Source: Arthrobacter sp. Soil782 (lineage in GTDB: Bacteria; Actinomycetota; Actinomycetes; Actinomycetales; Micrococcaceae). Taken from it: a DNA stretch of 64,000 nt. Position numbers and translations under genes: made by a program. The stretch lies in assembly GCF_001428435.1 (NCBI RefSeq), contig NZ_LMSO01000007.1:124001-188000 (forward strand). The letters are read 5' to 3'. The notes beneath the pieces were generated by a model. The model searched no databases. It was not told the origin of the DNA and saw only the letters and a list, made by a program, of their open reading frames with translations. The first letter of the stretch is position 1. Each line of letters begins with the position of its first letter. Positions 31,401-39,733 of this stretch are shown piece after piece.

Positions 31401-31812
31401 GACCCTGGAGAGTCTGACGGAGGCCTTCAACCGCTTCCCTGCGGCGGGTGGGGCGGATTCCGGCAGCCCGGCGCGCGAGGATCCTGCGAGCCCGGCCAGC
31501 GGGACCATGGCGCCTGCGGAGGACGAACCGGCGCATCGGGCCCCGGCGGGCCAGGAGGCGGCGAGACAGGGCATGTCCGCGGACGGCTCCGGTGCGGCGC
31601 CATCGTCCGGCCACCGTAAGCGGCGGCACCGCGCCGCCAGCAGCGCCCAGGGTTCGGCTGAGAACGCCACGATCGAGCGCGCCGCTACCGTGGCGGACGC
31701 ACCGGCAGCCGGAACACAGTATGTTGCACGTGCCGGCAAAGCTGCGCCCAAACCGCAGCAGTCGGACGAGCCCATGATCCTGGGAGTCGGAGTGCCGGCC
31801 TCCGAGCTGTAG
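28447..31812 (+). CDS. rne: Ribonuclease E/G with long disordered N-terminal region
   Basis: About 1121 residues. The first roughly 440 are low in complexity, rich in Ala, Glu, Pro, Ser and clusters of Arg (RSRRSRSRSRG, RRRRRRRG). The catalytic core follows: S1 domain from about 485 (GNVYLGKVQNVLPSMEAAFIDIG), the magnesium-site Asp residues in VVDVNTGKFTG (near 748) and IIVIDFIDM (near 790), and the zinc-link CEHC near 849-852. A second disordered tail follows. Actinobacterial RNase E carries its protein- and RNA-binding arms on both sides of the core, as here. Start chosen at the ATG with GGAG 11 bases upstream; a GTG at 28411 is possible. Confidence 0.93.
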   Translation: MDTNASDSSEVLTDTAEQQAPALKAPRTRRQKNEDAAERPEAAPAVADGEEAAQPARRRTSRRASQPEVSLPESPSQPPSVGSNAGASGTSTDAPTGEAVVEEGQSSSDAPAAEKKPVRTRRTRKSATDVSPEPSAASAKAPDESGSSPERPVRRRRVATKAATVEGATGESAVEPPAAVEPAATETVAPDVQTAGAPEAPAAEEAPRRSRPTRSRRATRSAGPADDSADSGSAGTGVSQDAQPAAGAPEAAAAPDAAADEDVASGGAEADDRAGLDPFAVPDSPVSLLFHAPDLTAVVPRTPPKTAPKAVTEDAEDNTEGDDDGRGRRRSRRSRSRSRGTESEASESGPEVRNQGPEESEPVTSRRRRRRRRGDEDLELTGGQDDDPPNTITRVRAPRQSQEAPSDQVTSVKGSTRLEAKKQRRRESRDSGRRRQVITEAEFLARRESVDRQMVVRQRDDRIQIGVMEDGVLAEHFVSKTQQDSLIGNVYLGKVQNVLPSMEAAFIDIGRGRNAVLYAGEVNWDAAGLDGQPRRIELALKSGDPVLVQVTKDPVGHKGARLTSQISLPGRYLVYVPGGSMTGISRKLPDVERNRLKRILKDRLPENAGVIVRTAAEGASEEELTHDINRLRSQWETIEGKAKSTKTLAPELLYGEPDLTIKVVRDVFNEDFSKLIVSGEEAWDTIEAYVMYVAPDLVGRLEKWTKDEDIFTARRIDEQIHKALDRKVFLPSGGSLVIDRTEAMTVVDVNTGKFTGSGGNLEETVTKNNLEAAEEVVRQLRLRDIGGIIVIDFIDMVLEANRDLVLRRLVECLGRDRTKHQVAEVTSLGLVQMTRKRMGTGLLEVFGENCEHCAGRGVVTHDEPVEHRRHAVSTENHQQHLRQEKMSRSERKRRAKTPPVEEEHVSAPEPRADDAERLARAEAARAALASIAAATHAAHEHDHGQGVSPVAEAPSSAAVLTINGEQVTLPKAENAPASVRAEPALTLESLTEAFNRFPAAGGADSGSPAREDPASPASGTMAPAEDEPAHRAPAGQEAARQGMSADGSGAAPSSGHRKRRHRAASSAQGSAENATIERAATVADAPAAGTQYVARAGKAAPKPQQSDEPMILGVGVPASEL

Positions 31813-31827
31813 CAATCGTTGCTCGAC

Positions 31828-31867
31828 AGAACGCGCCGTTCCCGGTCTGAAGGGGGCGGCGTGTTCT
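31828..31867 (+). terminator. Hairpin terminator after rne
   Basis: AGAACGCGCCG pairs with CGGCGTGTTCT (one G-T pair) and is extended by TTCCC against GGGGG. It begins 16 bases after the rne stop and lacks a long T tract. Sequence and loop are almost the same as the acnA terminator. Confidence 0.7.
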
Positions 31868-31908
31868 GATTGCGGGCGGTGAGCTCCCTGCACGGTAGGG
31901 TAGGCCAC

Positions 31909-31996
31909 AGTGACACGCGGTGCCCGGTTCCGGGCTGAGATGAAACGCGTTGAACCTGATCTAGAGATGGCCGTCAATAGGCGGCCTTTGGCCTAG
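31909..31996 (+). ncRNA. TPP riboswitch (THI element)
   Basis: The conserved core is visible: GGCTGAGA at 31934-31941 and TTGAACCTGATCTAGAG at 31950-31966. ACGCG (31914-31918) pairs with CGCGT just before TTGAACC, enclosing a CCCGG/CCGGG helix. A GGCC-TTT-GGCC hairpin lies directly before the GGAGGG of the downstream gene, suggesting control of translation start. Placed directly ahead of the thiD-tenA fusion, a thiamine salvage gene. Confidence 0.9.
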
Positions 31997-32012
31997 CGGA
32001 GGGATGTCGCGG

Positions 32013-33593
32013 ATGAGTATTCGCACGCTCGTAGACACAGTGAAGCACACAGAAGCCCTATCGGTTCCAGCGCGGGCGCGGACTATTCCGCACGTGCTGA
32101 GCATTGCGGGAACAGACCCCACCGGCGGGGCCGGTCTTCAGGCTGACCTGAAAAGCATCGGGGCGCAGGGTGGCTACGGTATGGCGGTAGTTACTTCCCT
32201 TGTTGCGCAGAACACCCGCGGGGTGCGCAGCGTGCATACACCGCCGTCGACGTTCCTCGATGAACAGCTGCAGGCGGTCAGTGATGACGTCACCATTGAT
32301 GCGGTGAAGATCGGGATGCTCGGAGACGCGGAAACCATCCGCACAGTCAGGCGATGGTTGCCGCGAGCGACCGGGGCCGTCATCGTCCTCGATCCGGTCA
32401 TGGTTGCAACCAGCGGGGACAGGCTGCTGGCCTCCGATGCGGAGGACGAGTTGCGCGCTCTGGTGCCGTTCGCTGACCTCGTGACGCCGAACCTGCCCGA
32501 GCTCGCGGTACTGCTCGGCGAGCCGGTTGCGACAGGCTGGGAAGCGGCTGTGGAGCAGGGCAAACGGCTTGCAGCTTCAACGGGTACCTCGGTGCTGGTC
32601 AAGGGCGGCCATCTGGAAGGTGCCCTGGAGTGCCCGGACGCGCTCGTAGACGCGTCCGACGACGCCGGCACAGTCTCCGTGGTGGGCGGTACTCGCATCG
32701 GTACACGGAACACGCACGGTACCGGCTGCTCCCTTTCGGCGGCCCTGGCGACCGTCCAGACGCGCACCGGGAACTGGCACCAGTCGCTGCTGATCGTGAA
32801 GAAATGGCTTCGGGGCGCGCTCGAACGGGCCGACGAGCTCAACGTGGGGCAGGGAAACGGACCGATCCATCACTTCCATGAGTTCGTACCCGGGCCGATC
32901 CCGGCGCCCCCGCCAGAGGAGCGCCCGTTCAGCGAGCAGGTCTGGGAGCTCACCACAAGCCACCGTCTGGCGATCGAGACGCTCGGGTTCGTACGGGCGC
33001 TCGGCGACGGTAGCCTGCCGCCTGAACAGTTTGCGTATTATCTGGCCCAGGACGCCATGTATCTGAGGGGCTACTCGCGCGTGCTGTCCAGGGCAAGCGC
33101 TCTTGCACCCAGCGAGGCTGAGCAACTCTTCTGGGCGAAGTCGGCACTCAGTTGCCTTGAGGTGGAATCCGAGCTCCACCGGACGTGGCTGACCGGACGC
33201 GGGCAGTCACCGGCCCAGGGGCGGGTGACGAGGGCCTACGTTGACCATCTGCTGGCAGCCTCTGCCAACGCAGGCTACGCCGTCCTGGTGGCGGCGGTCC
33301 TGCCGTGCTACTGGCTTTACGCACACGTGGGCAATGCCCTGCACTCGCAGTGGATCGGCAACGGAGCCAGCCCGGACCACCCGTACGCAAACTGGCTGGA
33401 AACGTACGCCGATCCAGCGTTCGCGGAGGCTACCGCACGTGCAATCTCCATCGCAGATTCGTGTTTCGCTGCTGCCCCGCCCGCAGACAGGGAGGCAATG
33501 ATCGAGGCGTTCGGAGCATCTGCCTGGTATGAACATGAGTTCTTTGACGCGCCGACACGCCTTGATTTGCGGGATTCCGCGAAATTGCCGTAA
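32013..33593 (+). CDS. thiD: Bifunctional HMP kinase/HMP-P kinase (ThiD) fused to TenA thiaminase-like domain
   Basis: 526 residues. The ATG at 32013 is chosen because GGAGGG is 9 bases upstream; the earlier ATG at 32004 would touch that site. ThiD domain about 20-285: VLSIAGTDPTGGAGLQADLK at its start and the GTGCSLSAA anion hole near the end. TenA domain about 305-520: AYYLAQDAMYLRGY, CLEVE, and LPCYWLYAHVG with the nucleophilic Cys near 432. Together they phosphorylate hydroxymethylpyrimidine and recover it from degraded thiamine. Regulated by the TPP riboswitch just upstream. Confidence 0.95.
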   Translation: MSIRTLVDTVKHTEALSVPARARTIPHVLSIAGTDPTGGAGLQADLKSIGAQGGYGMAVVTSLVAQNTRGVRSVHTPPSTFLDEQLQAVSDDVTIDAVKIGMLGDAETIRTVRRWLPRATGAVIVLDPVMVATSGDRLLASDAEDELRALVPFADLVTPNLPELAVLLGEPVATGWEAAVEQGKRLAASTGTSVLVKGGHLEGALECPDALVDASDDAGTVSVVGGTRIGTRNTHGTGCSLSAALATVQTRTGNWHQSLLIVKKWLRGALERADELNVGQGNGPIHHFHEFVPGPIPAPPPEERPFSEQVWELTTSHRLAIETLGFVRALGDGSLPPEQFAYYLAQDAMYLRGYSRVLSRASALAPSEAEQLFWAKSALSCLEVESELHRTWLTGRGQSPAQGRVTRAYVDHLLAASANAGYAVLVAAVLPCYWLYAHVGNALHSQWIGNGASPDHPYANWLETYADPAFAEATARAISIADSCFAAAPPADREAMIEAFGASAWYEHEFFDAPTRLDLRDSAKLP

Positions 33594-33596
33594 TCT
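33567..33596 (+). promoter_or_regulatory. Candidate promoter of rplU-rpmA
   Basis: TTGCGG (33567-33572), 18 bases, TAATCT (33591-33596). It overlaps the last codons of thiD-tenA and would give a leader of about 145 bases before rplU. Confidence 0.6.
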
Positions 33597-33746
33597 AGAT
33601 CTTCGGTGCGGCGCCCTCGTATGGCTATTTTCGGGGCGTGGATGCATCGTGAGTGCACTAGCACCCCTCCGGCTGCGCTGAGAACAGCGTACGGTCCCGG
33701 AAACAGTATGCAAACAGTTTGATCGTCGAGAGAAGTGAGTTCCCAA

Positions 33747-34055
33747 GTGGTGTACGCGATTGTCCGCGCAGGCGGCCGCCAAGAAAAGGTTTCCGTGGGA
33801 GACCTCGTAACCCTTGACCGCGTCCCCGGTGAGGCCGGCAGCAGCTTCCAGCTGCCTGCTCTCCTTCTGGTAGACGGCGACAAGGTGACTTCAGCAGCAC
33901 AGGACCTGGCAAAGGTCAGTGTCACTGCCGAAATCGTCGAGAATCTTCGGGGCCCGAAGATTGTTATCCAGAAGTTCAAGAACAAGACCGGCTACAAGAA
34001 GCGCCAGGGTCACCGTTCAGAGCTCACCAAGGTCAAGATCACGGGTATCAAGTAA
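33747..34055 (+). CDS. rplU: 50S ribosomal protein L21
   Basis: 102 residues from the GTG at 33747 ([19 protein letters not shown]), the normal L21 length and N-terminus. The C-terminal signature [17 protein letters not shown] is complete. L21 binds 23S rRNA domain I near L20. GAGAGAAG lies about 11-18 bases upstream. Cotranscribed with rpmA (56-base gap). Confidence 0.97.
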   Translation: MVYAIVRAGGRQEKVSVGDLVTLDRVPGEAGSSFQLPALLLVDGDKVTSAAQDLAKVSVTAEIVENLRGPKIVIQKFKNKTGYKKRQGHRSELTKVKITGIK

Positions 34056-34111
34056 CCGCTGCAGGTTCCTTGATCCAAAGATTCTGTTTCAGAAAAGGGC
34101 AGGCATAACAG

Positions 34112-34372
34112 ATGGCACATAAGAAGGGTGCGAGTTCCACTCGCAACGGTCGCGACTCCAACGCGCAGTACCTCGGCGTGAAGCGCTTCGGCGGACAGGT
34201 CGTCAAGGCAGGCGAAATCATCGTCCGCCAGCGCGGAACCCACTTCCACCCCGGCGCCAACGTCGGTCGTGGCGGCGATGACACGCTGTTCGCCCTGGAA
34301 GCCGGTGCCGTTGAGTTCGGTACCCGCCGTGGACGTCGCGTTGTCAACATCGTGGGTGCGGCTGCCGAGTAG
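34112..34372 (+). CDS. rpmA: 50S ribosomal protein L27
   Basis: 86 residues beginning [16 protein letters not shown], without the cleavable N-terminal extension seen in Firmicutes. Conserved [27 protein letters not shown] core. The N-terminus of L27 reaches the peptidyl transferase centre. Followed by a strong terminator, which separates it from obgE. Confidence 0.97.
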   Translation: MAHKKGASSTRNGRDSNAQYLGVKRFGGQVVKAGEIIVRQRGTHFHPGANVGRGGDDTLFALEAGAVEFGTRRGRRVVNIVGAAAE

Positions 34373-34418
34373 TACTCGCAACCGCACACCATAGCAGCGT
34401 TATACAAGAGCACTAGGG

Positions 34419-34454
34419 TGGGGTGAGCCAATCAGGCTCACCCCATTTTCTTTT
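34419..34454 (+). terminator. Intrinsic terminator after rpmA
   Basis: Perfect 11-base stem TGGGGTGAGCC / GGCTCACCCCA, 5-base loop AATCA, then TTTTCTTTT. The best canonical rho-independent terminator of the window. Confidence 0.93.
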
Positions 34455-34503
34455 AAGCCGATAAACTCGGCAAAAATGAGAACTTTCTCAAGAGGAGTAC
34501 ACC

Positions 34504-36111
34504 GTGGCAAGCTTCGTTGACCGGGTAGTTCTGCACGTCTCGGGCGGCACCGGCGGGCACGGGTGCGTCTCGGTCAAGCGGGAGAAGTTCAAGCCGCTGG
34601 GCGGGCCTGACGGTGGGAACGGCGGCGACGGCGGAGCCGTCATCCTTCGTGTGGAACCGCAGACCACAACCCTGCTGGACTACCATCATGCCCCGCACCG
34701 GCATGCCACCAACGGTGGAAACGGCATGGGTGACTGGCGCGAGGGAAAGAGGGGCGAGACGCTCATCCTTCCCGTTCCGGACGGCACGGTGGTGAAGACG
34801 CGCGACGGCGAAGTGCTGGCTGACCTTGTCGGCGCCGGTACCGAGTATGTGGCAGCAGCCGGTGGACAGGGTGGTCTCGGTAACTCCTCACTATCGTCGC
34901 AGAAGCGCAAGGCACCCGGGTTTGCACTCCTGGGTATTCCGGGTGATGCCCGGGATGTGGTGCTGGAACTCAAATCCATCGCTGACATCGCCCTGGTCGG
35001 GTTCCCCTCGGCCGGCAAGTCCAGCCTCATTGCCGCCATGTCTGCGGCCCGCCCCAAGATTGCTGACTACCCGTTCACCACCCTGCGTCCCAACCTTGGA
35101 GTCGTACAGGCCGGTGAGGTCCGCTTCACCATCGCGGATGTCCCCGGACTCATTGAGGGCGCGAGCGAGGGCAGGGGACTGGGCCATGACTTCCTTCGAC
35201 ACGTCGAACGGTGCGCCGCCCTCGTCCATGTGCTTGACTGCGCCGCGCTTGAGACTGACAGGGATCCGCTGAAGGACCTTGAAATCATTGAGAGCGAGCT
35301 TGATCGCTACGCCGTTGACATGAGTTACGCCGGTCCCGGCGGTGAGGTTGTGCCGCTCAATGAGCGTCCGCGCCTGGTGGCACTCAATAAGGTGGATGTG
35401 CCAGACGGCCGTGACATGGCAGAGTTTGTGCGTCCGGAACTTGAAGCCCGCGGTTACCGTGTCTTCGAGGTGTCAGCTACAAGCCATGAAGGGCTCCGGC
35501 AGCTCGGGTTCGCGATGGCGGAGATTGTGCGCGAGGCCCGCGAGCTACTCAAAACCGCACCTCCGGTTGTGGCTCCTCCGGTGCTCCGTCCGCGCGCAGT
35601 CAACGAAAAGGGATTTGTCATCCGACGCGAGGAGAAAAACCTCGAACCCCTCTTTCGGGTGTTGGGTGAGAAGCCCGAGCGCTGGGTGAAGCAGACCGAC
35701 TTCACAAATGACGAGGCTGTTGGCTACCTTGCGGACAGGCTCGCTAAGTTGGGTGTTGAGGAACAGCTCTTCAGGAGCGGAGCGAAGCCGGGGGACACCG
35801 TGGTGATCGGCGAGGGCGACGGCGTCGTCTTCGACTGGGAGCCAACCATGATGGGCGGTGCTGAACTTCTCGCTTCTCCGCGCGGTACCGACATCCGTTT
35901 GGCCGAGTACGTGCGCCCCACGCGTGACCAGAAGCGTGAGGACCACCAGAACCGGAAGGATGCGCGGGCCGCAGCGCGCGAAGAACTCGAGGCAGAGCGG
36001 AAGGCCGGCATCTGGACGGAGTCGGTCAACTACAAGCACTCCGGTCCGAAGGCAGCGAAGAACGACGGCGCCACCGACACCGGCTCCGGCGGTGACGCTG
36101 GCGAGGACTGA
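34504..36111 (+). CDS. obgE: GTPase Obg/CgtA
   Basis: 535 residues. Glycine-rich Obg fold 1-158, G domain with G1 GFPSAGKSS (166-174), G3 DVPG (212-215) and G4 NKVD (295-298), then an OCT domain about 365-440 and a charged, probably disordered tail of about 75 residues. Obg joins late 50S assembly and growth control. GTG start at 34504 with AAGAGGAG 6-13 bases upstream. Its usual partner genes rplU and rpmA sit directly ahead. Confidence 0.96.
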   Translation: MASFVDRVVLHVSGGTGGHGCVSVKREKFKPLGGPDGGNGGDGGAVILRVEPQTTTLLDYHHAPHRHATNGGNGMGDWREGKRGETLILPVPDGTVVKTRDGEVLADLVGAGTEYVAAAGGQGGLGNSSLSSQKRKAPGFALLGIPGDARDVVLELKSIADIALVGFPSAGKSSLIAAMSAARPKIADYPFTTLRPNLGVVQAGEVRFTIADVPGLIEGASEGRGLGHDFLRHVERCAALVHVLDCAALETDRDPLKDLEIIESELDRYAVDMSYAGPGGEVVPLNERPRLVALNKVDVPDGRDMAEFVRPELEARGYRVFEVSATSHEGLRQLGFAMAEIVREARELLKTAPPVVAPPVLRPRAVNEKGFVIRREEKNLEPLFRVLGEKPERWVKQTDFTNDEAVGYLADRLAKLGVEEQLFRSGAKPGDTVVIGEGDGVVFDWEPTMMGGAELLASPRGTDIRLAEYVRPTRDQKREDHQNRKDARAAAREELEAERKAGIWTESVNYKHSGPKAAKNDGATDTGSGGDAGED

Positions 36112-36154
36112 TTTCGCCGAGCACCAGAAAATCCGCAATCAACAGAAGGAATAG

Positions 36155-37303
36155 ATGACAGTAAAGCGCCCGATCAAAACCCGCTCCGGACTGGCGAAGG
36201 CCAAGAGAATCGTTGTCAAGGTAGGTTCATCTTCCCTCACGTCGCTCTCCGGAGGACTCTCCGATGAAGCGCTGTTCGCCCTGTCCGATGTGCTCGCTGC
36301 CCGCCATAACGAAGGAACCGAGGTCATCCTTGTCTCCTCGGGAGCAATTGCAGCGGGCCTCGCTCCGCTTGGACTCCCACGGCGACCGAACCAGCTCTCG
36401 TCGCAGCAGGCAGCTGCCAGTGTGGGGCAGGGCCTGCTCATGGCGCGCTACACCCACGCATTCGGCGCTCACGGGGTCACCGTCAGCCAGGTCCTGCTCA
36501 CCCTCGATGACCTGATACGGCGAAGCCACTACGCGAATGCGCACCGCGCAATGGAGCGGCTCCTGAACTTCGGCGTGGTGCCCATCGTCAACGAGAACGA
36601 CACCGTGGCAAGCTCCGAGATCCGTTTCGGGGACAATGACCGCCTGGCTGCCCTGGTTGCCCACCTGGTCAAGGCTGATGCGCTGATCCTGCTTTCTGAT
36701 GTCGACTCCCTCTATGACGGTCCACCCAAGGACGGAGCAAAGCGCATCCCCGAAGTCCGTGGACCTCAGGACCTCGAAGGGGTGAGCATCGGCAAGACCG
36801 GGAAGGCCGGGGTCGGTACGGGCGGTATGGTGACGAAGGTCGAAGCTGCCACGATCGCCGCTTCCTCCGGCATTCCAGCACTGGTCACATCGGCGGATAA
36901 CGCCGGACCGGCATTGGCTGGAGAGGACGTGGGAACCTGGTTCAGCACCAACGGCCGCCGCCAGCCGATCCGCCTGCTCTGGCTGGCCCACCTGGCCCGG
37001 ATTCAGGGAACGCTCACGCTTGACGACGGCGCGGCCAAAGCCGTGGGGGAGCGGCGGCGGTCGCTCCTGTCGGCGGGAATCGTTTCAGTCGGCGGAGAGT
37101 TTGAGGCAGGGGATCCCGTCGAGATGGTGGACCGAACCGGTTCGGTCATTGCCCGGGGGCTGGTGAACTATAGCTCATTCGAGTTGCCGCGGATGCTCGG
37201 CAGGACCACCCGCGAGCTGTCGAAGGAACTCGGCAGGGAATACGAGCGTTCAGTGGTGCACGTCAACGACTTGGTCGTGCTCAATACGGTCGCACCTTCC
37301 TGA
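36155..37303 (+). CDS. proB: Glutamate 5-kinase
   Basis: 382 residues: amino acid kinase domain 1-275 (VVKVGSSSLT at the start, VNENDTVA for glutamate binding, GTGGMVTKVEAA for ATP) and a C-terminal PUA domain about 290-370. It phosphorylates glutamate in the first step of proline synthesis and is normally inhibited by proline. AGAAGGA precedes the ATG. Followed after 42 bases by proA. Confidence 0.97.
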   Translation: MTVKRPIKTRSGLAKAKRIVVKVGSSSLTSLSGGLSDEALFALSDVLAARHNEGTEVILVSSGAIAAGLAPLGLPRRPNQLSSQQAAASVGQGLLMARYTHAFGAHGVTVSQVLLTLDDLIRRSHYANAHRAMERLLNFGVVPIVNENDTVASSEIRFGDNDRLAALVAHLVKADALILLSDVDSLYDGPPKDGAKRIPEVRGPQDLEGVSIGKTGKAGVGTGGMVTKVEAATIAASSGIPALVTSADNAGPALAGEDVGTWFSTNGRRQPIRLLWLAHLARIQGTLTLDDGAAKAVGERRRSLLSAGIVSVGGEFEAGDPVEMVDRTGSVIARGLVNYSSFELPRMLGRTTRELSKELGREYERSVVHVNDLVVLNTVAPS

Positions 37304-37333
37304 CCCCGGCTGGGGTTGGGAGGACGCGCTCGT

Positions 37334-37339
37334 TAGACT
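37334..37339 (+). promoter_or_regulatory. Candidate -10 hexamer of leaderless proA
   Basis: TAGACT followed by 6 bases and the ATG at 37346. It would allow proA to be transcribed apart from proB. No good -35. Confidence 0.4.
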
Positions 37340-37345
37340 GGAGTG

Positions 37346-38683
37346 ATGACTGACGTGACTACACAGCAGACTGCCCATCAGACAACCACCGAATCCGCCG
37401 ACGGCGAGCAGCCGGCCACGCCGGTGAACGTCGAGCAGGCTGTGCACGCCATAGCGGACCGCGCCAGAACCGCGTCGCGGATCGTTGCCCGGGCCAACCG
37501 GTCCCATAAGGACAAGGCGCTCGAAGCCATAGGTGAGGCACTCGTAGCCAATCAGGGCGCCATTCTTCGAGCCAACCAGAAGGACCTGGAGTCGGGGCGT
37601 GCCAAAGGTACCTCAGCTGCCCTGCTTGACCGGTTGAGCCTGAGCGAAGAACGGATTGCGGGTTTGGCCGCAGCGCTGGAGAACCTTGCCGGCCTGCCGG
37701 ATCCCGTGGGTACCATCGACCGCGGGCAAACTCTGCCTAATGGCGTCCGTCTCCGGCAGGTCCACGTTCCCCTCGGTGTGGTCGCAGCCATCTATGAGGC
37801 CCGGCCCAATGTGACGGTGGACATCGCCGGCCTCGCACTGAAGAGCGGCAACGCCGTCATCCTGCGTGGTGGCAGTGCCGCCGCTCATACCAATGCTGCG
37901 CTGCTTGGCATTATCCGGGATGCACTGGACCGCACCGGGCTGCCTGCGGATGCCGTGCAGACTGTGGACGAGTTCGGCCGCGAAGGAGCCAACGTCCTGA
38001 TGAAGGCACGCGGACGGGTGGATGTACTGATTCCCCGCGGTGGCCATGACCTGATCCAGACGGTAGTCAGCAATGCAGCCGTACCCGTCATTGAGACGGG
38101 CGAAGGCAACGTTCACATCTTCCTCGATGAGAGCGCGGACGAGGAAATGGCGGTAGACATCCTGCTCAATGCCAAGACACAGCGCCCCAGTGTCTGCAAC
38201 ACGGTTGAGACCCTCCTCGTGCACAAGGACGCGAAGGCTGCCCCGGCAGTTCTGGAAGCACTGTCCGGTGCCGGTGTGCGTATCCACGCAGACGCCCGGA
38301 TTCAGGCTATCCTCCCGCAGGGCGTAAGCGCTGATACAGCCAGCGAGGATGACTGGGCGCGTGAATACATGGATCTCGACATCGCGGTTGCAATGGTGGA
38401 CACCGTGGATGAAGCGCTGGAGCACATCCGGACCTGGAGCACCGGCCACACCGAAGCCATCATCACCAATAACCTGGCACGGTCTGAAGAGTTCATTGCC
38501 GGTGTGGATTCGGCGGCCGTCATTGTCAATGCTTCCACGCGATTCACCGACGGCGGCGAGCTCGGCCTGGGCGCCGAGGTCGGCATCTCCACTCAGAAGA
38601 TGCATGCCCGGGGACCAATGGGCTTGCGCGAGCTGACCACCACGAAGTGGATCATCCAGGGCGACGGACAGATCCGGCGGTAG
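37346..38683 (+). CDS. proA: Glutamate-5-semialdehyde dehydrogenase (gamma-glutamyl phosphate reductase)
   Basis: 445 residues. ALDH-fold enzyme with the catalytic Cys near residue 284 in RPSVCNTVETLLVH and the cofactor-region ILRGGSAAAHTN. A polar N-terminal extension of about 25 residues precedes the family core. It reduces gamma-glutamyl phosphate to the semialdehyde, the second step after ProB. The ATG is preceded by an in-frame GTG; both are compatible with the -10 element close upstream. Confidence 0.96.
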   Translation: MTDVTTQQTAHQTTTESADGEQPATPVNVEQAVHAIADRARTASRIVARANRSHKDKALEAIGEALVANQGAILRANQKDLESGRAKGTSAALLDRLSLSEERIAGLAAALENLAGLPDPVGTIDRGQTLPNGVRLRQVHVPLGVVAAIYEARPNVTVDIAGLALKSGNAVILRGGSAAAHTNAALLGIIRDALDRTGLPADAVQTVDEFGREGANVLMKARGRVDVLIPRGGHDLIQTVVSNAAVPVIETGEGNVHIFLDESADEEMAVDILLNAKTQRPSVCNTVETLLVHKDAKAAPAVLEALSGAGVRIHADARIQAILPQGVSADTASEDDWAREYMDLDIAVAMVDTVDEALEHIRTWSTGHTEAIITNNLARSEEFIAGVDSAAVIVNASTRFTDGGELGLGAEVGISTQKMHARGPMGLRELTTTKWIIQGDGQIRR

Positions 38684-38774
38684 TAACGCGTAGGATAGTA
38701 CCGAAACAGTACTGAAAGTACGCGCTGACCCGCGTCCGGCGGCGGGCGGACACCTCGTTCCCAAGGGGAGAAGA

Positions 38775-39011
38775 ATGCTGACACAAATCCTCAACGTTGC
38801 TGTTGTTGCAGGCGAGACTGCCGAGCACCACACCGAGCTTCCGATGCCTGCCATCGCGTACGGCGCTATCATCATGGGGTTGCTGTTGTTGCTGATGTTC
38901 GTCACTATCGCGTTCACCAGCCTGGGGCACCGGCATGAGGCAGTGCAGGAGCACGCCGATCCCCATCGCCAGCATCCGAACAAGCATGATCACGGCGAAT
39001 CGGCCCACTGA
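38775..39011 (+). CDS. Small histidine-rich single-pass membrane protein
   Basis: 78 residues. One hydrophobic helix at about 25-47, then a 28-residue tail from GHRHE onward containing 8 histidines; another HH pair lies before the helix. AAGGGGAGAAG just ahead of the ATG is an excellent ribosome binding site, which is the main reason to accept the gene. Located between proA and nadD; the stop is 5 bases before the proposed nadD start. I do not recognise a named family. The His tail suggests metal binding at the membrane, as inference. Confidence 0.75.
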   Translation: MLTQILNVAVVAGETAEHHTELPMPAIAYGAIIMGLLLLLMFVTIAFTSLGHRHEAVQEHADPHRQHPNKHDHGESAH

Positions 39012-39016
39012 TCTCG

Positions 39017-39712
39017 TTGACCGCTCCGCCCGCGTCCACCCCTGAGCAAGGGATACTCCCGAACGCTCGCCCTTCCGACGGCCCTGCCCGCTGGCGTCTA
39101 GGAGTCATGGGTGGAACTTTCGATCCGATCCACCACGGTCACCTCGTTGCGGCCAGCGAAGTTGCGGCAGCCTTCGACCTCGACGAAGTCGTCTTTGTTC
39201 CGACGGGCCAACCTTGGCAGAAAAATGCCCAGGAAGTCAGCCCGGCCGAGCACCGCTACCTCATGACCGTAGTGGCCACAGCATCGAACCCGCGGTTCAC
39301 GGTGAGCAGGGTGGATATCGACCGCCCGGGCCCTACCTACACGATCGACACACTCCGGGACCTGAGAGCTACACGGCCGGAAGCGGAGTTGTTCTTCATC
39401 ACGGGCGCAGACGCCATGGCGCAGATTCTCTCCTGGAAGAACGTGGATGAGCTGTGGTCTCTGGCGCACTTCGTCGGTGTCACCAGGCCTGGCCATGAAC
39501 TGAGCACGCAACGCAAGGACGTCAGCCTGATGGAAGTTCCGGCTATGTCGATTTCTTCGACAGACTGCCGTCGCCGAGTCTCGGGTGGAGAGCCGGTCTG
39601 GTACCTGGTTCCGGACGGCGTCGTGCAGTACATCGCAAAGCACGGGCTCTACCGGAAAGGTGCCCCTGAGACGGGAACGCCGGTCCAACCTGAAGTGTCC
39701 ACAACAACATGA
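39017..39712 (+). CDS. nadD: Nicotinate-nucleotide adenylyltransferase
   Basis: 231 residues from the TTG at 39017. Nucleotidyltransferase motif [11 protein letters not shown] at 32-42 and the C-terminal [11 protein letters not shown] (ISSTxxR) motif are both intact. It makes nicotinic acid adenine dinucleotide from NaMN and ATP in NAD synthesis. The ATG at 39107 would remove the first beta strand (RLGV), so the start must lie upstream, and TTG is the only plausible codon; no clear ribosome binding site is seen, so coupling to the preceding small gene is likely. Confidence 0.93.
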   Translation: MTAPPASTPEQGILPNARPSDGPARWRLGVMGGTFDPIHHGHLVAASEVAAAFDLDEVVFVPTGQPWQKNAQEVSPAEHRYLMTVVATASNPRFTVSRVDIDRPGPTYTIDTLRDLRATRPEAELFFITGADAMAQILSWKNVDELWSLAHFVGVTRPGHELSTQRKDVSLMEVPAMSISSTDCRRRVSGGEPVWYLVPDGVVQYIAKHGLYRKGAPETGTPVQPEVSTTT

Positions 39713-39733
39713 CAATCACTGGGTGAAGAAGTA

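Noticed and set aside
37613..38983. 456-codon open frame antisense to proA
   Set aside because: Its composition mirrors the ProA frame, and it runs over the proA stop into the small membrane protein region; no family resemblance.
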